NCBI GenBank assembly: GCA_038363925.1
Contig: JAQQWL010000011.1
Location: 4,030,001-4,094,000 of the forward strand
From: Apiospora phragmitis
Lineage: Eukaryota > Ascomycota > Sordariomycetes > Amphisphaeriales > Apiosporaceae
Direction of reading: 5' to 3'
Length of the DNA: 64,000 nucleotides
The notes beneath the pieces were generated by a model. It made no database searches. It was not told the DNA's origin and saw nothing but the letters and a program-made list of their open reading frames with translations. The stretch's first letter is position 1; every line of letters begins with the position of its first letter. Position numbers and translations under genes: made by a program. Below are positions 35,241-46,805 of this stretch, piece by piece.

Positions 35241-38200
35241 CTACTGCTTATCCCGAAGGTGGCGAGGCACATATTTGCCAGGGGCCGCAGACGCACGAAG
35301 CGGCTCGGCCGGAGGCGTAGTGGCCGGCTCCTCAGCACGGCGAGGAGCAGGGCCAGCGCCTGAAGCAACACGGCTGGGAGGAGCGCTATCCCGGCTGGGA
35401 GCGCCACCTGACGCGGCCTTGGCAGCCTCTCGCTCGCGCCAGGACGGCTTTCCACCCGCAAGGTTAAGGCGGGGTGGACCGGCCGAAGGACGATCGCCGG
35501 TTGGTCGGTCGTTGGAATCGGGACGGTCCATGGGGGAAGCCGTGCGGACAGGCAAATCGGCAGCAGCAGCCGCAGGGCGTCCCGAGGACTCTCTCTCGCG
35601 CCACTTGCCTGCTCCAGGAAGGTTGAGCGCAGGGCGGCGACTGTCTGAGTCGGTCCGCTCCATGGAAGCAGGTTCGCGTCTGGGAATGGAAGCAGAGGCC
35701 TTCTCGGCATTGCGTCGGGCCATAGCCTCTTCTTCTCGGCGAGCCTGAAGCGCCGCCTTCTCGAGAGCCTCTTGGCGATCCTTCTCTCGCTGCTCCTTGA
35801 GCTTCGCCATCTCCGCACGCTTGGCTTCGGCACGCTTCTCTGCCATTTCCTTCTCCTCGGCAGCACGCTCCTCGGCCTCCCGTAACTCGCGCTCCTTCTC
35901 CTCGCGCTCCCGCTTCTCGCGGAGCTTTCTCTCGCGATATTCCTTCTTACGAGCGGCAATCTGTCTCTCGAGTTCTCTCTCGGCGTCACGCTGACGCTTC
36001 TCAAACTCGTCTCGACGACGCTCCTTCATAGACTTCACGTAAGTCTCGTACTGAGGCACCAGGCGTTCGAGTCTGTGCTTGAGCTCGACGCTCTCCTTAT
36101 GCTTGGCCTTCGACTCGGCAAGGGTGTCGGTCTTCATTTTCTCGTAAGCAGCAACATCATGGTCTCGTTGCTTCGCGTAATCTTCGGGGAGTTTCTTAGC
36201 CTCCTCCTTGCGGAAGGCTCGCTCAAGATGATCAATGCGCTTGCCGGTAATGCGGAGCTTCTCATTGACATCGTTCTTCTCACGTTCCAGTTGAGCCAGC
36301 TTCATGGCACGCAGGCGGTTGGTATCAAGATCGTCAAGATTCTCAATATCAATGTCAATGGCATTGGGTCCGATCTTGAGGTCGGCAATCTGCTTCTTGA
36401 GTTCTTCCTTGCGGACGCGTTCACGTTCGTCGCGGAGACGCTTCTCCTCACGTTCCTTCTGTTCCTGAACAAGGCGTCGCTCCTCAGCCTCGGCCAGGGC
36501 CTGCTCCTGGAGTCTCTTCTGGCGAGCCTTCTCCTTCTCCCTCTTGGCATGGAGCTCTGAGGCCTCCTCCTTACGCTTCTGAATGATGTCCTTGCGGAGC
36601 AAGATTGCGTGGTGTTCTTCATCAGCGCCAACCTTGGCTCGGGCAAGGGCAGCATCGTGGGCCTTCATACGAGCCTCGTTGTAGGTGGGATCGATGTAGA
36701 AACAAGTAGTGTGAAGGCACTTGGCCAGGCGGACGAGCTGGGACCTGACAATCTCCGAGGGGGTGTTTTGCAGACGCTGGACAGTGCCGGTTTCACTCTC
36801 GGCAGAGCCACCAGCAGAGCCAGCGTGGGAGGCCTTGGAAGAAGAGAAGACATCGGTATCGAAGCTGAGCACACCTGTAGCATGATCCATGCGAATGGAT
36901 AAGTCTCCCTTCTTGTTTCCATTCATGATGAACTTCTCAATAGTGCCTCGGCTGATTTGGTAGGGGTCAGGGAACTCGGCAAGGCTCTCAACAAAGCTGA
37001 GGTCCACAGTCTCATACACCTGAGACAGCTGCTGGAACAGACGGGTGAGAATAACCTGCTGCAAAGGCAAAATGTACTTCTCCATCTCAGCATCAGCGCC
37101 AATCTTGGCGAGAATGGGAGAGATCTTTTGGCAGATGGAAAGAGGATGGAAGTCGACCTCGAGGATATTGTAGAGGTCGCGAATCTCGGGGCGTGCTCTC
37201 TTCAGGAGGGACTTGGACAGTGCATCCCGGAAAAGAACAGCACGGGTAGGGGCTGAGGACATGCCCAACAGGTGTGTAAGACGGGAGTTCTTGTTCTTGC
37301 GGGCCTCATCGAAATCAACCATGGCGCCCCGCGATCGCGAGGTGCTAATGACGGGAATGGAGAGAGCTGACAGAAGCACGAAAGAAGCAGCCTTCTGGAG
37401 ATCGGCATCAGTGGCGGAAGGGTTTTCAGACTTCTTGCTCTGCCCGGTAGCTACCAGCATGGCAGACTGGCGGAGAAGGTTGTAGTATCTAGACCAAGCA
37501 GCAGCATGGAAAAGGTAGTTCTCGCCGACGAGGAAAATGCGAGTGAGCTTCTCATAGTAGTTGGCCATCATGATGTTCTTGGCAGGCCTCTTGCTAAGGT
37601 TAAGCAGGGTGTGGATATCTTCGACACTTCGGAAAGCCTCTTGCCAGAGTTCAAGCTCAACTGCAACGTTGAGCTGCTGGAAACGGGTCTCGAGGTGGCG
37701 CTGCAGAGTATCCGGGTCGTTCAGGTTGATGGCATGCATCTGCGACGAGTACTTGGCCGCCGTCTGGACATGGTTTCGCAACAGCTCGCAAAGTCGGCGG
37801 AACTCGGTCTTTCGTGCGTGCTTGAGGCAAAAGTCGAAAGCCTGCATAGCAGTGCTCTGATACAGAATCTCGAGTCGGGCATTGTTACGCAAGATGTCCA
37901 GGACGGTCCGGTACGCCTCCCACAAGAACTTGAGCCAAGGGGTGATAATGGCACGGTCAGTGCGGTCCTTTGATTGTTCGCTGGATACGGTGGCGAGCAG
38001 GATGGACTCGGGAGTCTCGGTCGCTTCGAGATCGTCGATGTTGGCAGACGTTTCTATAAGCTCATCGGCCTTCTGCTGAGCCACAGTGACCTTCTCGACG
38101 GCGAGCTCGATGAACTTCTTGAGGATAAGTTCGATGGTGGCAACATTTGTGTTCTGGGCGATGTTCTTGTACGAGTACAGAGCATCCTTGGCAACCTTGC

Positions 38201-38396
38201 CCTTCTTCTGGTCGACAGAGAGCTCGACCAGGAGCATCATAACGGGCTCAAGGGAGGCGATGGGAACATTTCGAGAGCGCTTGGAGGTGACATGGTCGTG
38301 GAGGAGCGTCAGGGCAGCCGGGGCTTGGCCGACACCAATGAGCTCCTGTGCTCTCTTGAGAACATTCTCAGGCTTTTGGTGCGGGGGAGGCGGCAT
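35241..38396 (-). CDS. TIF32: Eukaryotic translation initiation factor 3 subunit A
   Basis: A single exon of 1,051 residues on the minus strand, starting at [20 protein letters not shown] (38396). The frame is open 30 codons further, but those are Gln/Thr-rich leader and the family starts here. eIF3a is the scaffold of the eIF3 complex; it recruits the 43S pre-initiation complex to mRNA. Visible parts are the N-terminal helical repeats ([21 protein letters not shown]), the PCI region (about 300-500, with [22 protein letters not shown]), and a very long charged coiled coil (about 560-900, runs of [19 protein letters not shown]). The tail is disordered and Ser/Arg/Pro-rich with WRERE repeats ([19 protein letters not shown]), ending in [12 protein letters not shown]. 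It is fully intact despite its length. Divergent from the G-gamma gene. Confidence 0.98.
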   Translation of the reverse strand: MPPPPHQKPENVLKRAQELIGVGQAPAALTLLHDHVTSKRSRNVPIASLEPVMMLLVELSVDQKKGKVAKDALYSYKNIAQNTNVATIELILKKFIELAVEKVTVAQQKADELIETSANIDDLEATETPESILLATVSSEQSKDRTDRAIITPWLKFLWEAYRTVLDILRNNARLEILYQSTAMQAFDFCLKHARKTEFRRLCELLRNHVQTAAKYSSQMHAINLNDPDTLQRHLETRFQQLNVAVELELWQEAFRSVEDIHTLLNLSKRPAKNIMMANYYEKLTRIFLVGENYLFHAAAWSRYYNLLRQSAMLVATGQSKKSENPSATDADLQKAASFVLLSALSIPVISTSRSRGAMVDFDEARKNKNSRLTHLLGMSSAPTRAVLFRDALSKSLLKRARPEIRDLYNILEVDFHPLSICQKISPILAKIGADAEMEKYILPLQQVILTRLFQQLSQVYETVDLSFVESLAEFPDPYQISRGTIEKFIMNGNKKGDLSIRMDHATGVLSFDTDVFSSSKASHAGSAGGSAESETGTVQRLQNTPSEIVRSQLVRLAKCLHTTCFYIDPTYNEARMKAHDAALARAKVGADEEHHAILLRKDIIQKRKEEASELHAKREKEKARQKRLQEQALAEAEERRLVQEQKEREEKRLRDERERVRKEELKKQIADLKIGPNAIDIDIENLDDLDTNRLRAMKLAQLEREKNDVNEKLRITGKRIDHLERAFRKEEAKKLPEDYAKQRDHDVAAYEKMKTDTLAESKAKHKESVELKHRLERLVPQYETYVKSMKERRRDEFEKRQRDAERELERQIAARKKEYRERKLREKREREEKERELREAEERAAEEKEMAEKRAEAKRAEMAKLKEQREKDRQEALEKAALQARREEEAMARRNAEKASASIPRREPASMERTDSDSRRPALNLPGAGKWRERESSGRPAAAAADLPVRTASPMDRPDSNDRPTGDRPSAGPPRLNLAGGKPSWREREAAKAASGGAPSRDSAPPSRVASGAGPAPRRAEEPATTPPAEPLRASAAPGKYVPRHLRDKQ

Positions 38397-41148
38397 CGTG
38401 GCGATGATTTGCTGTTGTTGCCAACAGATGCCGACGAGATGTCTGGTTGTATGAGGGGCTTGTAGTGTGAAGAGAATTTGTGACAACAGAATAATCTTGT
38501 GGGTAGGTTTGGCAAAGCGCGGGTGCGGGGCTGCCTGGGCTGGGCTCGTTTTTTCCGCTTAAGCCCGGAGATGTCCCGGCTGACCAGCCAAGGAGGGGGC
38601 CGAAGGGGGGAAGAGAGAATCACGTGAACCTTACCTAGAACACTATGTAACACCTCTTAACACCGCCGACTACGCCAAAGCCCATTCAACACCAACAGAC
38701 AATGGCTCTAAATGCTGCAGAGGATCAAGTACTACTGAAGGCGATATTGATATGCTAATCAAAGCGGCCCCAATGACTAAGTATGTAGGTATCGAGACTT
38801 GTGTCTATCTATGTAGGTATGTGGCAGAATTCGATGGTAGCTACCTCCTATGATGTACCGAACTTTTGTCAAGATTCATATCATCCGGATAATGATGAAA
38901 TGATACGAAATGACGAAGGCTTTGGGCTGCATAGAGAGGCACTGACCAAGGACTGGAACAAGCACCCATAGCATAGGCACCGAAAGCGGGTTGTTTTTGT
39001 ATGTAATTACATCAGCCCAACATATTTGCGATAACCAAAAGGCCATTTTGCTGGCAATGCGTGCAGCAGATACTACTCGCTTGCAATATTTATCGCATGG
39101 CATTTCCAGGAAGCACGAGGCAGAGGGCGGCGTCCTTTCTACTCGAGGTTAAAATGAGCTTATTGATGGGTTCGTCGTCCTGCTTGCTGATCCTAAAGCA
39201 AGTGCTTAGGTTAGGCGCGAGCGCGAGGACACCCATACCGATGTATGAACGTATCGTTGAATGGGCAACCAAACCAGTCTACTTATTGGTCCATATACCA
39301 TACCAAGCTCGGGTATGATTGAATGCTGTTGAACGAATTGCATTGAAGCAACAACCTGCGCTTTGGAATATGTGCTACTGTAGATAGGAGCTGGTAAAGT
39401 TCTGCCTATTCGACCAGCTATCGCTGCGTCGGATATGTGGAGAATATCTTTGATAAGCACTTGGCTATTCCACCGCCAGTGTGTGCGTACTTTAGGTACT
39501 ATGCATGTTCATCTCGTTGGAGAGGGGCCATCGGAGTCTGGAACTCCCCAACATTCGCGAGGTTGATACATCAACGCAGTGGAATTATGTAGACCTTTGG
39601 CCATCGTCGTCGTCGAACGAGCAAGCTCATACATATCAATCAGTTGCTGTGGTCTGACGACCAACAGGGAAGTACCTGTATGTTGACCCTCGAGTTGATA
39701 CACCTGTAGAATAGAACAAAACCACCAGCCCCACCGAAACGATACCGGCTGTCCTGCTTGCTTCTCGAACTTGACACGGATGTTGTGTCTTGACTGGATA
39801 CAAGTACTCACCAAGGCGTTGAACTGCTTGGCCTGAGCAATGCGGGGATTGACCTCGATTTGAGACAACGCAGGTTCACGATGGGGGCACCGCCGACTTA
39901 TATATATCTACAGTACATGTACCTGTAACGCCCCAGGGAAGGCCCCTATTCGGACGATGGCTATTTCCAACATTGAATGCAGTCGATGAATGTGGCCTAT
40001 GCGCTGTTATTAATGTTATTCTGGGTTCGACGGGGAGAGATCGGACGAGAAACCAAGGAGAGTGCAATGGGAAAAAAAAATCAGACAACCCGGGTTGCCG
40101 GCAAAATCTACCTTAAGTTGACCTAACCCATATGAAGATTATGTAGCAGGTAGATTAATACGACTGTACATCCATCAGCCTACATCAATAGCGACCTGTG
40201 CTAGAAAAACAGAGGTGATGGCCGTTGCGAAATAGCACGGCCTGTTCGTAGTGTCCAGCCACTACTATTGCTTGCTAGAATGGAGACCAGAGAGACGGGC
40301 AATTTCCCAGAGCTGCAGGCCCCCGTAGACCCCCCGGTACACCGTAGCACTCTAGCCCTATCCATTATCAGTCCGCATTGCGACCATTGACCATTGGCAG
40401 GCATGGGCAAAGGAGGAATATGAGGAATAAACCAATCCTATCGCCCCTGGGTGCTAGGATCAAATTTCCAGAACTGCCCAGTCTTTATTAGCCCCCCCCT
40501 CCCCGGGTACAGTACATGTACTGACCCTGTCTGGCCCCTGTACTGACCCTGTCTGGCCCCCGTTTGGCCTTAGCTTCTGCAATGCGCCCGTCCAGTCCAC
40601 CTCTCTTTTTCTCTTCCCCCGTACCTCCCAGGTAGGGCACTCGTACCTCTTTTCCTCCCTCACATTGTCACTTTGTCGCAGCTTCGACAATCGCGCGCTC
40701 CCTTCTATTGTCGTCGTCTCAGAGCATCGAGCCTCTCGTGGCCTTGTCCGGCGAATTCATCCATCAACGACCTCAGTCGTCTAATTCTGTAAGTTTTCTT
40801 TTCCCCTTTTTCCCCCTTTTCCCCCTTGCGAAATGGGCAATCCAGAGAGTCCAATCGGAGTTCGGTATGCCACCTGAAGGACACAAATGGCCACACGGTT
40901 TGCCTCGCTTGGCGTGGTTACGGCTCCGAAGGGGGGATTGCACAAGTTAGAACAGAAGCGTACCTGGGAAGCGACAAGAAACAGGCAGACGGCTCGTACA
41001 GCTCAGCATCGACGCGGCAGAGTCCTACGAATGGATCGACCAATGTCACGACGCACCATCGCCAACTTGCCCATTGCCTCTCTGTTCTCAAACAAATCAA
41101 AAGCCCAGCAAAAAACAAAACAAAAACAAATAGTCATCATCGTAAAAA
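38397..41148. other. Divergent intergenic region between eIF3a and G-gamma
   Basis: About 2.7 kb without a supported gene. It includes two ACAGTACATGTAC elements (39910 and 40509), a 22-bp tandem repeat (40517-40560) and a pyrimidine-rich tract (about 40797-40828) upstream of the G-gamma frame. Small frames near 39500 have no recognisable product. Confidence 0.45.
40517..40560. repeat. Perfect 22-bp tandem duplication
   Basis: TGTACTGACCCTGTCTGGCC plus CC occurs twice in direct succession, immediately after a CCCGGGTACAGTACATG sequence. It lies about 600 bp upstream of the G-gamma open frame. Confidence 0.8.
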
Positions 41149-41758
41149 ATGGCAACTAACCGACCATTGCATGCAGCTTCTTCTTCGCCTGCTTCATCCC
41201 AGAAGCAATCTCATTTCCGCCGTCAACAAACCACTCGTTCTTCATCCTCGACTAGTAGAGCTGGTCCGAGCTCCGACCCGACGCCGACACCAGCGCCAGT
41301 AGCAGTTCCTGCACCTCCGCTTTCCCATCAACCTAATCCTCAATACCCTTCGCGGTTTGACTCTCGACCCCAATACCGGAGCGACTCCAATTCCTCGACC
41401 ACTTCCAGTATCATGCCTCAGTACACCTCCCGGGACGTCGGCGATCCTTCGCAAATCAAGAAGAACAAGCAATCAATGGCTGATCTCAAGTTGCGACGCC
41501 TGACGGAGCTTAACAGCCGTCTGCGAGAAGACCTTGAGCGAGAAAGAATCCCTGTTTCGCAGGCTTCCAAAAGGTAATTCGCGAAAGCACACCGCCGCCT
41601 CGTGGTAATGATTCAGCAACTAATTGATCCATGATAGTATCATCGCATACTGCAACAGCACGCGTGACTACATGGTGCCTTCAGTATGGGGGGCAGTCCC
41701 CAGGGGCGAGGACCCCTATGCGCCACAGCAGAGTGGAGGATGCTGCTCGGTCATGTAG
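41149..41758 (+). CDS. gng-1: Heterotrimeric G-protein gamma subunit
   Basis: Exons 41149-41573 and 41638-41758 (64-nt phase-2 intron; GTAATT donor). The core is unmistakable: SQIKKNKQSMADLKLRRLTE (coiled coil binding G-beta), then AYCNSTRDYMVPSVWG, GEDPYAPQQSGG and a C-terminal CCSVM. The last four residues, CSVM, form a CaaX box for farnesylation and the preceding Cys is a likely palmitoylation site, anchoring G-beta-gamma at the plasma membrane. Fungal G-gamma proteins are about 90-95 residues, which fits the start at MPQYTSRDVGDPSQ (41413; 93 residues). The frame stays open 88 codons upstream to ATG 41149, which has an A-rich context (AAAAAATGG). I report the longer frame but consider 41413 the more likely family start. 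Confidence 0.95.
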
Positions 41759-43134
41759 AGCCATGACTGAATTCAGACACGTCGGAGGGGACGGAGATCG
41801 AAGGGGCGACGCAGTCATCCTAGTCTTACGCCGCGACGAACAGCAACAAGAAGAGCAGGCAGGCTACTATTGTATTTTGATGAGCAGGGAGTGGGTGTGG
41901 ACTGCTCGACCACCTACGCCAGAACCCGTCCTCGGCAGGCCAAGCCAAGCGCGGCCACGATGGAAGCAGACGGATAATACCAAAAGGAGCAACAGCCGCG
42001 GATACCCCAAGGAGTTGAGGAGTGAGAGTTGAATGCCTATGGAGATTCAGGGGAAGCTGGCACATTTACGATAATCAACCAAGTTTCCTTTTGCTACGAT
42101 GTATGTATTTCAGAGGGTTGGATGGGCCAAAAAGCGCCCGCCCATTGCAAACCGCAACAGAGGCAGGCCATTCGGGAAGCTCTTGAGCATTGTATTACTT
42201 TTAGTTCCGGCCAGTACTCTCTTTCTTTTCGACTTTCTTGAATCAATGAGCAAAAACAAACTCGTGAACAGCCGGCCCACGATGGTTTGCCACACCCTGA
42301 GCGCTCCCTCCCTTGTATGTGACTGCAACTCGTTCCATTGGATGCGATGATATCTTCAGTACGGCACAGCATTCGTTAGGTTGACCGGCAAGGTCGGTTA
42401 TCGGTTCCCACGGAGATGCTATATTTGATTGATCAGTCTAAACGAGAGTGGGGGATTATGAGAGTACAGTAGATGGATCGGTCCTCGGTTGATCCTCCAC
42501 TGCGCACACATTATTGGACGGCAGAGGCCTGGCAATTGCTCACGAACTGTTTAGCCTGGTCCGAGTTAACACTTGACAGGGGGCTCGGCAGAGGATTCAC
42601 CTGTCGTGACGCCGAACGTAAGATGAACTGCTGTCACGGATCCTGTGACGGAATCGCGAACCCGGCCGACCCGCGGATGGAGATTGAGCGGACGTAATTC
42701 ATACCGACACCGTGGTAAGCATGGTCCTTGAGTAGGTAGACATTACACAGTCTTCTAATTCATAAACGATATGCAAACTCTCGAATTGATGCATTGCATT
42801 GCGTTGGTACGGTCATTACGAAATTACTCTGATGAGTTGCAGAGTCCCCGAATTGGCGAGTCCCACTCCTCCAGGCTGTCCTTGGTGCTGTCACTTTTGT
42901 TGTGTGTCACGCCAATTCGGTAGCATCCGTAGAATTTAAACGTTGCATGACGCAGGTGGTGCACATCTCTCTTTCCCACAAACCAGTTCGGATCCGAGAC
43001 TGTGGATGACGCCATTCACCATTAGCCCCCTTTGGAAGAACCAGGTTGTCGAATCTGCGACGCGCAATCTACGTGCATACCTCTCTACCTTGAGAGAAAT
43101 ACAACCATAGGAGAGAGAGAGAGAGAGAGAGAGA
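41759..43134. other. Intergenic between G-gamma and the Rdx-like gene
   Basis: No gene is supported in 1.4 kb. It ends in a (GA)12 tract that abuts the start codon of the next gene. Confidence 0.45.
43111..43134 (+). repeat. (GA)12 microsatellite touching a start codon
   Basis: Twelve perfect GA units end directly at the ATG (43135) of the Rdx-like gene and would form the last 24 nt of its 5' leader. Confidence 0.9.
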
Positions 43135-44163
43135 ATGGCTGAAATAACGACCTCCTCCTCGGCTCCCGCGTCAGGCCCCGCTCCGTCTGCGTCTGCTGCG
43201 TCTGTGTCTGCGTCTGCGTCTGGTAGCAGCCGTCATCTGTCCAACCCCGTGCTTCCCCGGGTAACAATCCGCTTCTGTACGCAATGCAAGTGGATGTTGA
43301 GAGCTGCCTACGTAAGTTTCATCTCTATACTACCTCGCGTATTACCATCGTCACCACCGCTAGCTAGACAAGCTGCTCCTTTTCTATTGGATGCGGCTAC
43401 GGATTCCGTGACCCCCTCGACACCCCGTCGTCCGCCCCTACTACCATACTCCCCCCACATACACAAGCCCGCCTGACCCCTTCTTAAACTTTCCGCAAAA
43501 CCCCTTGGCCCACGCCCCTCCCTCTGACTTCTGCTTCATGACGGACGGGAACTCGAGAACTGACCACCTCACTCACGCTCACCCACCGACCAGTATGCCC
43601 AGGAGCTTCTCTCGACCTTCTCCACGGGCCTCGGCGAGGTGGCCCTGCAGCCCTCGACGGGCGGGACCTTCATCGTCGAGATCCTAGCGGCCGTGACCAC
43701 CCCCACCAGTGGCAACGACGATGAGAACAATGCACAGCAGCAACAAGGAGGCGCGGCTGCCGCCGCTGCTACCAGTGTCGCCGCCACCACGCAGCATCGT
43801 GTGCTCTGGGACCGCACGGTGGACGGGGGCTTCCCCGAGACCAAGGAACTGAAGCGCCGCGTGCGAGACGTGATTGAGCCCAACCGAGACCTGGGCCACG
43901 TCGACCGTGACCACGCGAGGAAGGCGGAGCCTGCTGCTGCTGCTGCTCCCGTACCTGCACCTGCACCTGTACCTGCAGCGCCGCAAGAATCGATCTTGAC
44001 GTCGTCTTCTTCGTCGACCCCAACAGTCGTTCGAGATACTCCACGCCAGGGGCAGTCGCATCCGCGGATGCCGGTGAAAGAGGCCGACCCTCCCGCCTCA
44101 ACCGCCCCAGGAAACGTAGATGGAAAGGGCGCGGGAGCAGCAGTATGCGAAGACTGCCAGTAG
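43135..44163 (+). CDS. SelW/Rdx-family thioredoxin-like protein
   Basis: Exons 43135-43311 and 43594-44163 with a 282-nt phase-0 intron give 248 residues. PRVTIRFCTQCKWMLRAAY carries the CxxC of the Rdx (selenoprotein W-like) fold, with Cys48 and Cys51; both are cysteine, as is usual in fungi. After the intron the typical continuation is YAQELLSTFSTGLGEVALQP, then GGTFIVEI, then VLWDRTVDGGFPETKELKRR. An insertion of Gln/Ala-rich low complexity splits the strand after FIVEI. The tail from about residue 150 is Ala/Pro- and Ser/Thr-rich and disordered, much longer than in animal SelW (about 90 residues). The role is presumably redox-related; no fungal substrate is established as far as I know. 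It converges on the PP1 gene. Confidence 0.87.
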
Positions 44164-45636
44164 AGGTAGATATCTACTAAGGAGAAAGATAGGGACGAAG
44201 AGAAAACAAGGCGCCGTGGTGTGAGTGGTGGCCAACCACGCTTGCTCAGGGGCTCTTCCTCGCCCAAGCCTTCCTTGCTTGGTCTGGGGCCCTCAAGCAA
44301 GGGATGGGGAAAATCAGCACCGGCCCTGTGTAAGGACTCTCGCGCCTCCGGCGTGGTGGTGTCTTCCGAATTTGTAAGGCATACTATATCACACCCTTCA
44401 GGAGCACACTCTTAAGAACTCTCGACGACTCAGGCCTATAGGAATGAATCGGATAGCTCAGTGACGGCAGACAAGTAAAGTTGTATACAGTCACTACTTT
44501 CCACGCCCTCGACATAGGACACAGGAACAACCAATCCTTCTAAGGATAGTCAACCAGGTAGACATCACGTAATACTATGACTAACTGTTGACTAGACTGT
44601 ACAAAAGCAACGGGCTATATGATGTCTTACAGCTTTGGAATGTAGAGCAATTATTAAAAGTGCTTCAGCAAGACTAATAATGATTGAACTCACCTTAGAA
44701 AGATGGCCCCTTTACAATAGACATGGGGTTCACCCACTTTCACAAACCCAGAAATAGCATACATAGGTACCTACTGAGCGTGACCGAGTAACTACTAGAA
44801 GCATATACGGTCACTGAGCGCTTGGTAAAGAATGCGCTAACTACGTGAACGAGGCAATCAAGAAATAGCTGCCTAGACAAGCCCATGGCGCTGTAATGCC
44901 TCGAAACTCGATCATTCCCTCTAGTGCTGATGCACTTCGCACAGGGGCGTATTGGCAAAACCTTGCTGATCGACCAGAATTCCAGTGTGGGTACGGGGTG
45001 AGATTTTCTTGGAAGATCTATTACGCCCTGGCCGGAAACTTACCCATTTTGCATTATAAATGCATTAATAACAGGCTTATAAAATAAAGGTGAACAACGG
45101 TCCAGATTAGTTGCAAGAAATTATGCTCGGCAGTCACACGTTGGCAAAGGTAAGCAGAAACAGATGAGCACGATGCGGAGATATTTGGCCGGGGGAAAAC
45201 AAAGCACTCGGGACTGTCCTTCAACGCTTTCAGGTACACATGGGGTGGCGAACACTGAGACGCTCGTGACGTTTCCATAATACGAAAAGCCTGGTTTTAT
45301 TTGTTTTCGCGTAGTAGCAACATTCATCATCAACACGACCGTCCAACCCATTCATAAGAGGTGACGTCCTTGGCGTCAGGGAGGCCGCGGGGAAGGAAGA
45401 CTCCTCGTTGTCGTCGTAAGAGGTGTGATTCGTGGCATTATACTCGGACAGATTGTATGGAAGAAACGACTCGGGTTCGGAGTTATTCGGAGCCAGATTA
45501 GGCCAGGTACCGGAAAAGGGCCCCTTGTTCATCGATTCGGTGTGTTTGAGAGTAGCTTGTGGCAAGCATGGCGGGTGTGATCGATCATCGACGGCCGAAC
45601 CTAAATAGAGGAAGTTCGTATGAATTATTTTCACAT
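44164..45636. other. Convergent intergenic region
   Basis: 1.5 kb between the stop codons of the Rdx-like gene (+) and PP1 (-). A 134-codon minus frame (45230-45634) directly follows the PP1 stop and is most simply its 3' UTR. No gene is supported. Confidence 0.45.

Positions 45637-46805
<1,169 letters not shown>

Noticed and set aside
45230..45634. 134-codon minus frame right after the PP1 stop
   Set aside because: Directly downstream of the PP1 stop codon on the same strand; best explained as 3' UTR.
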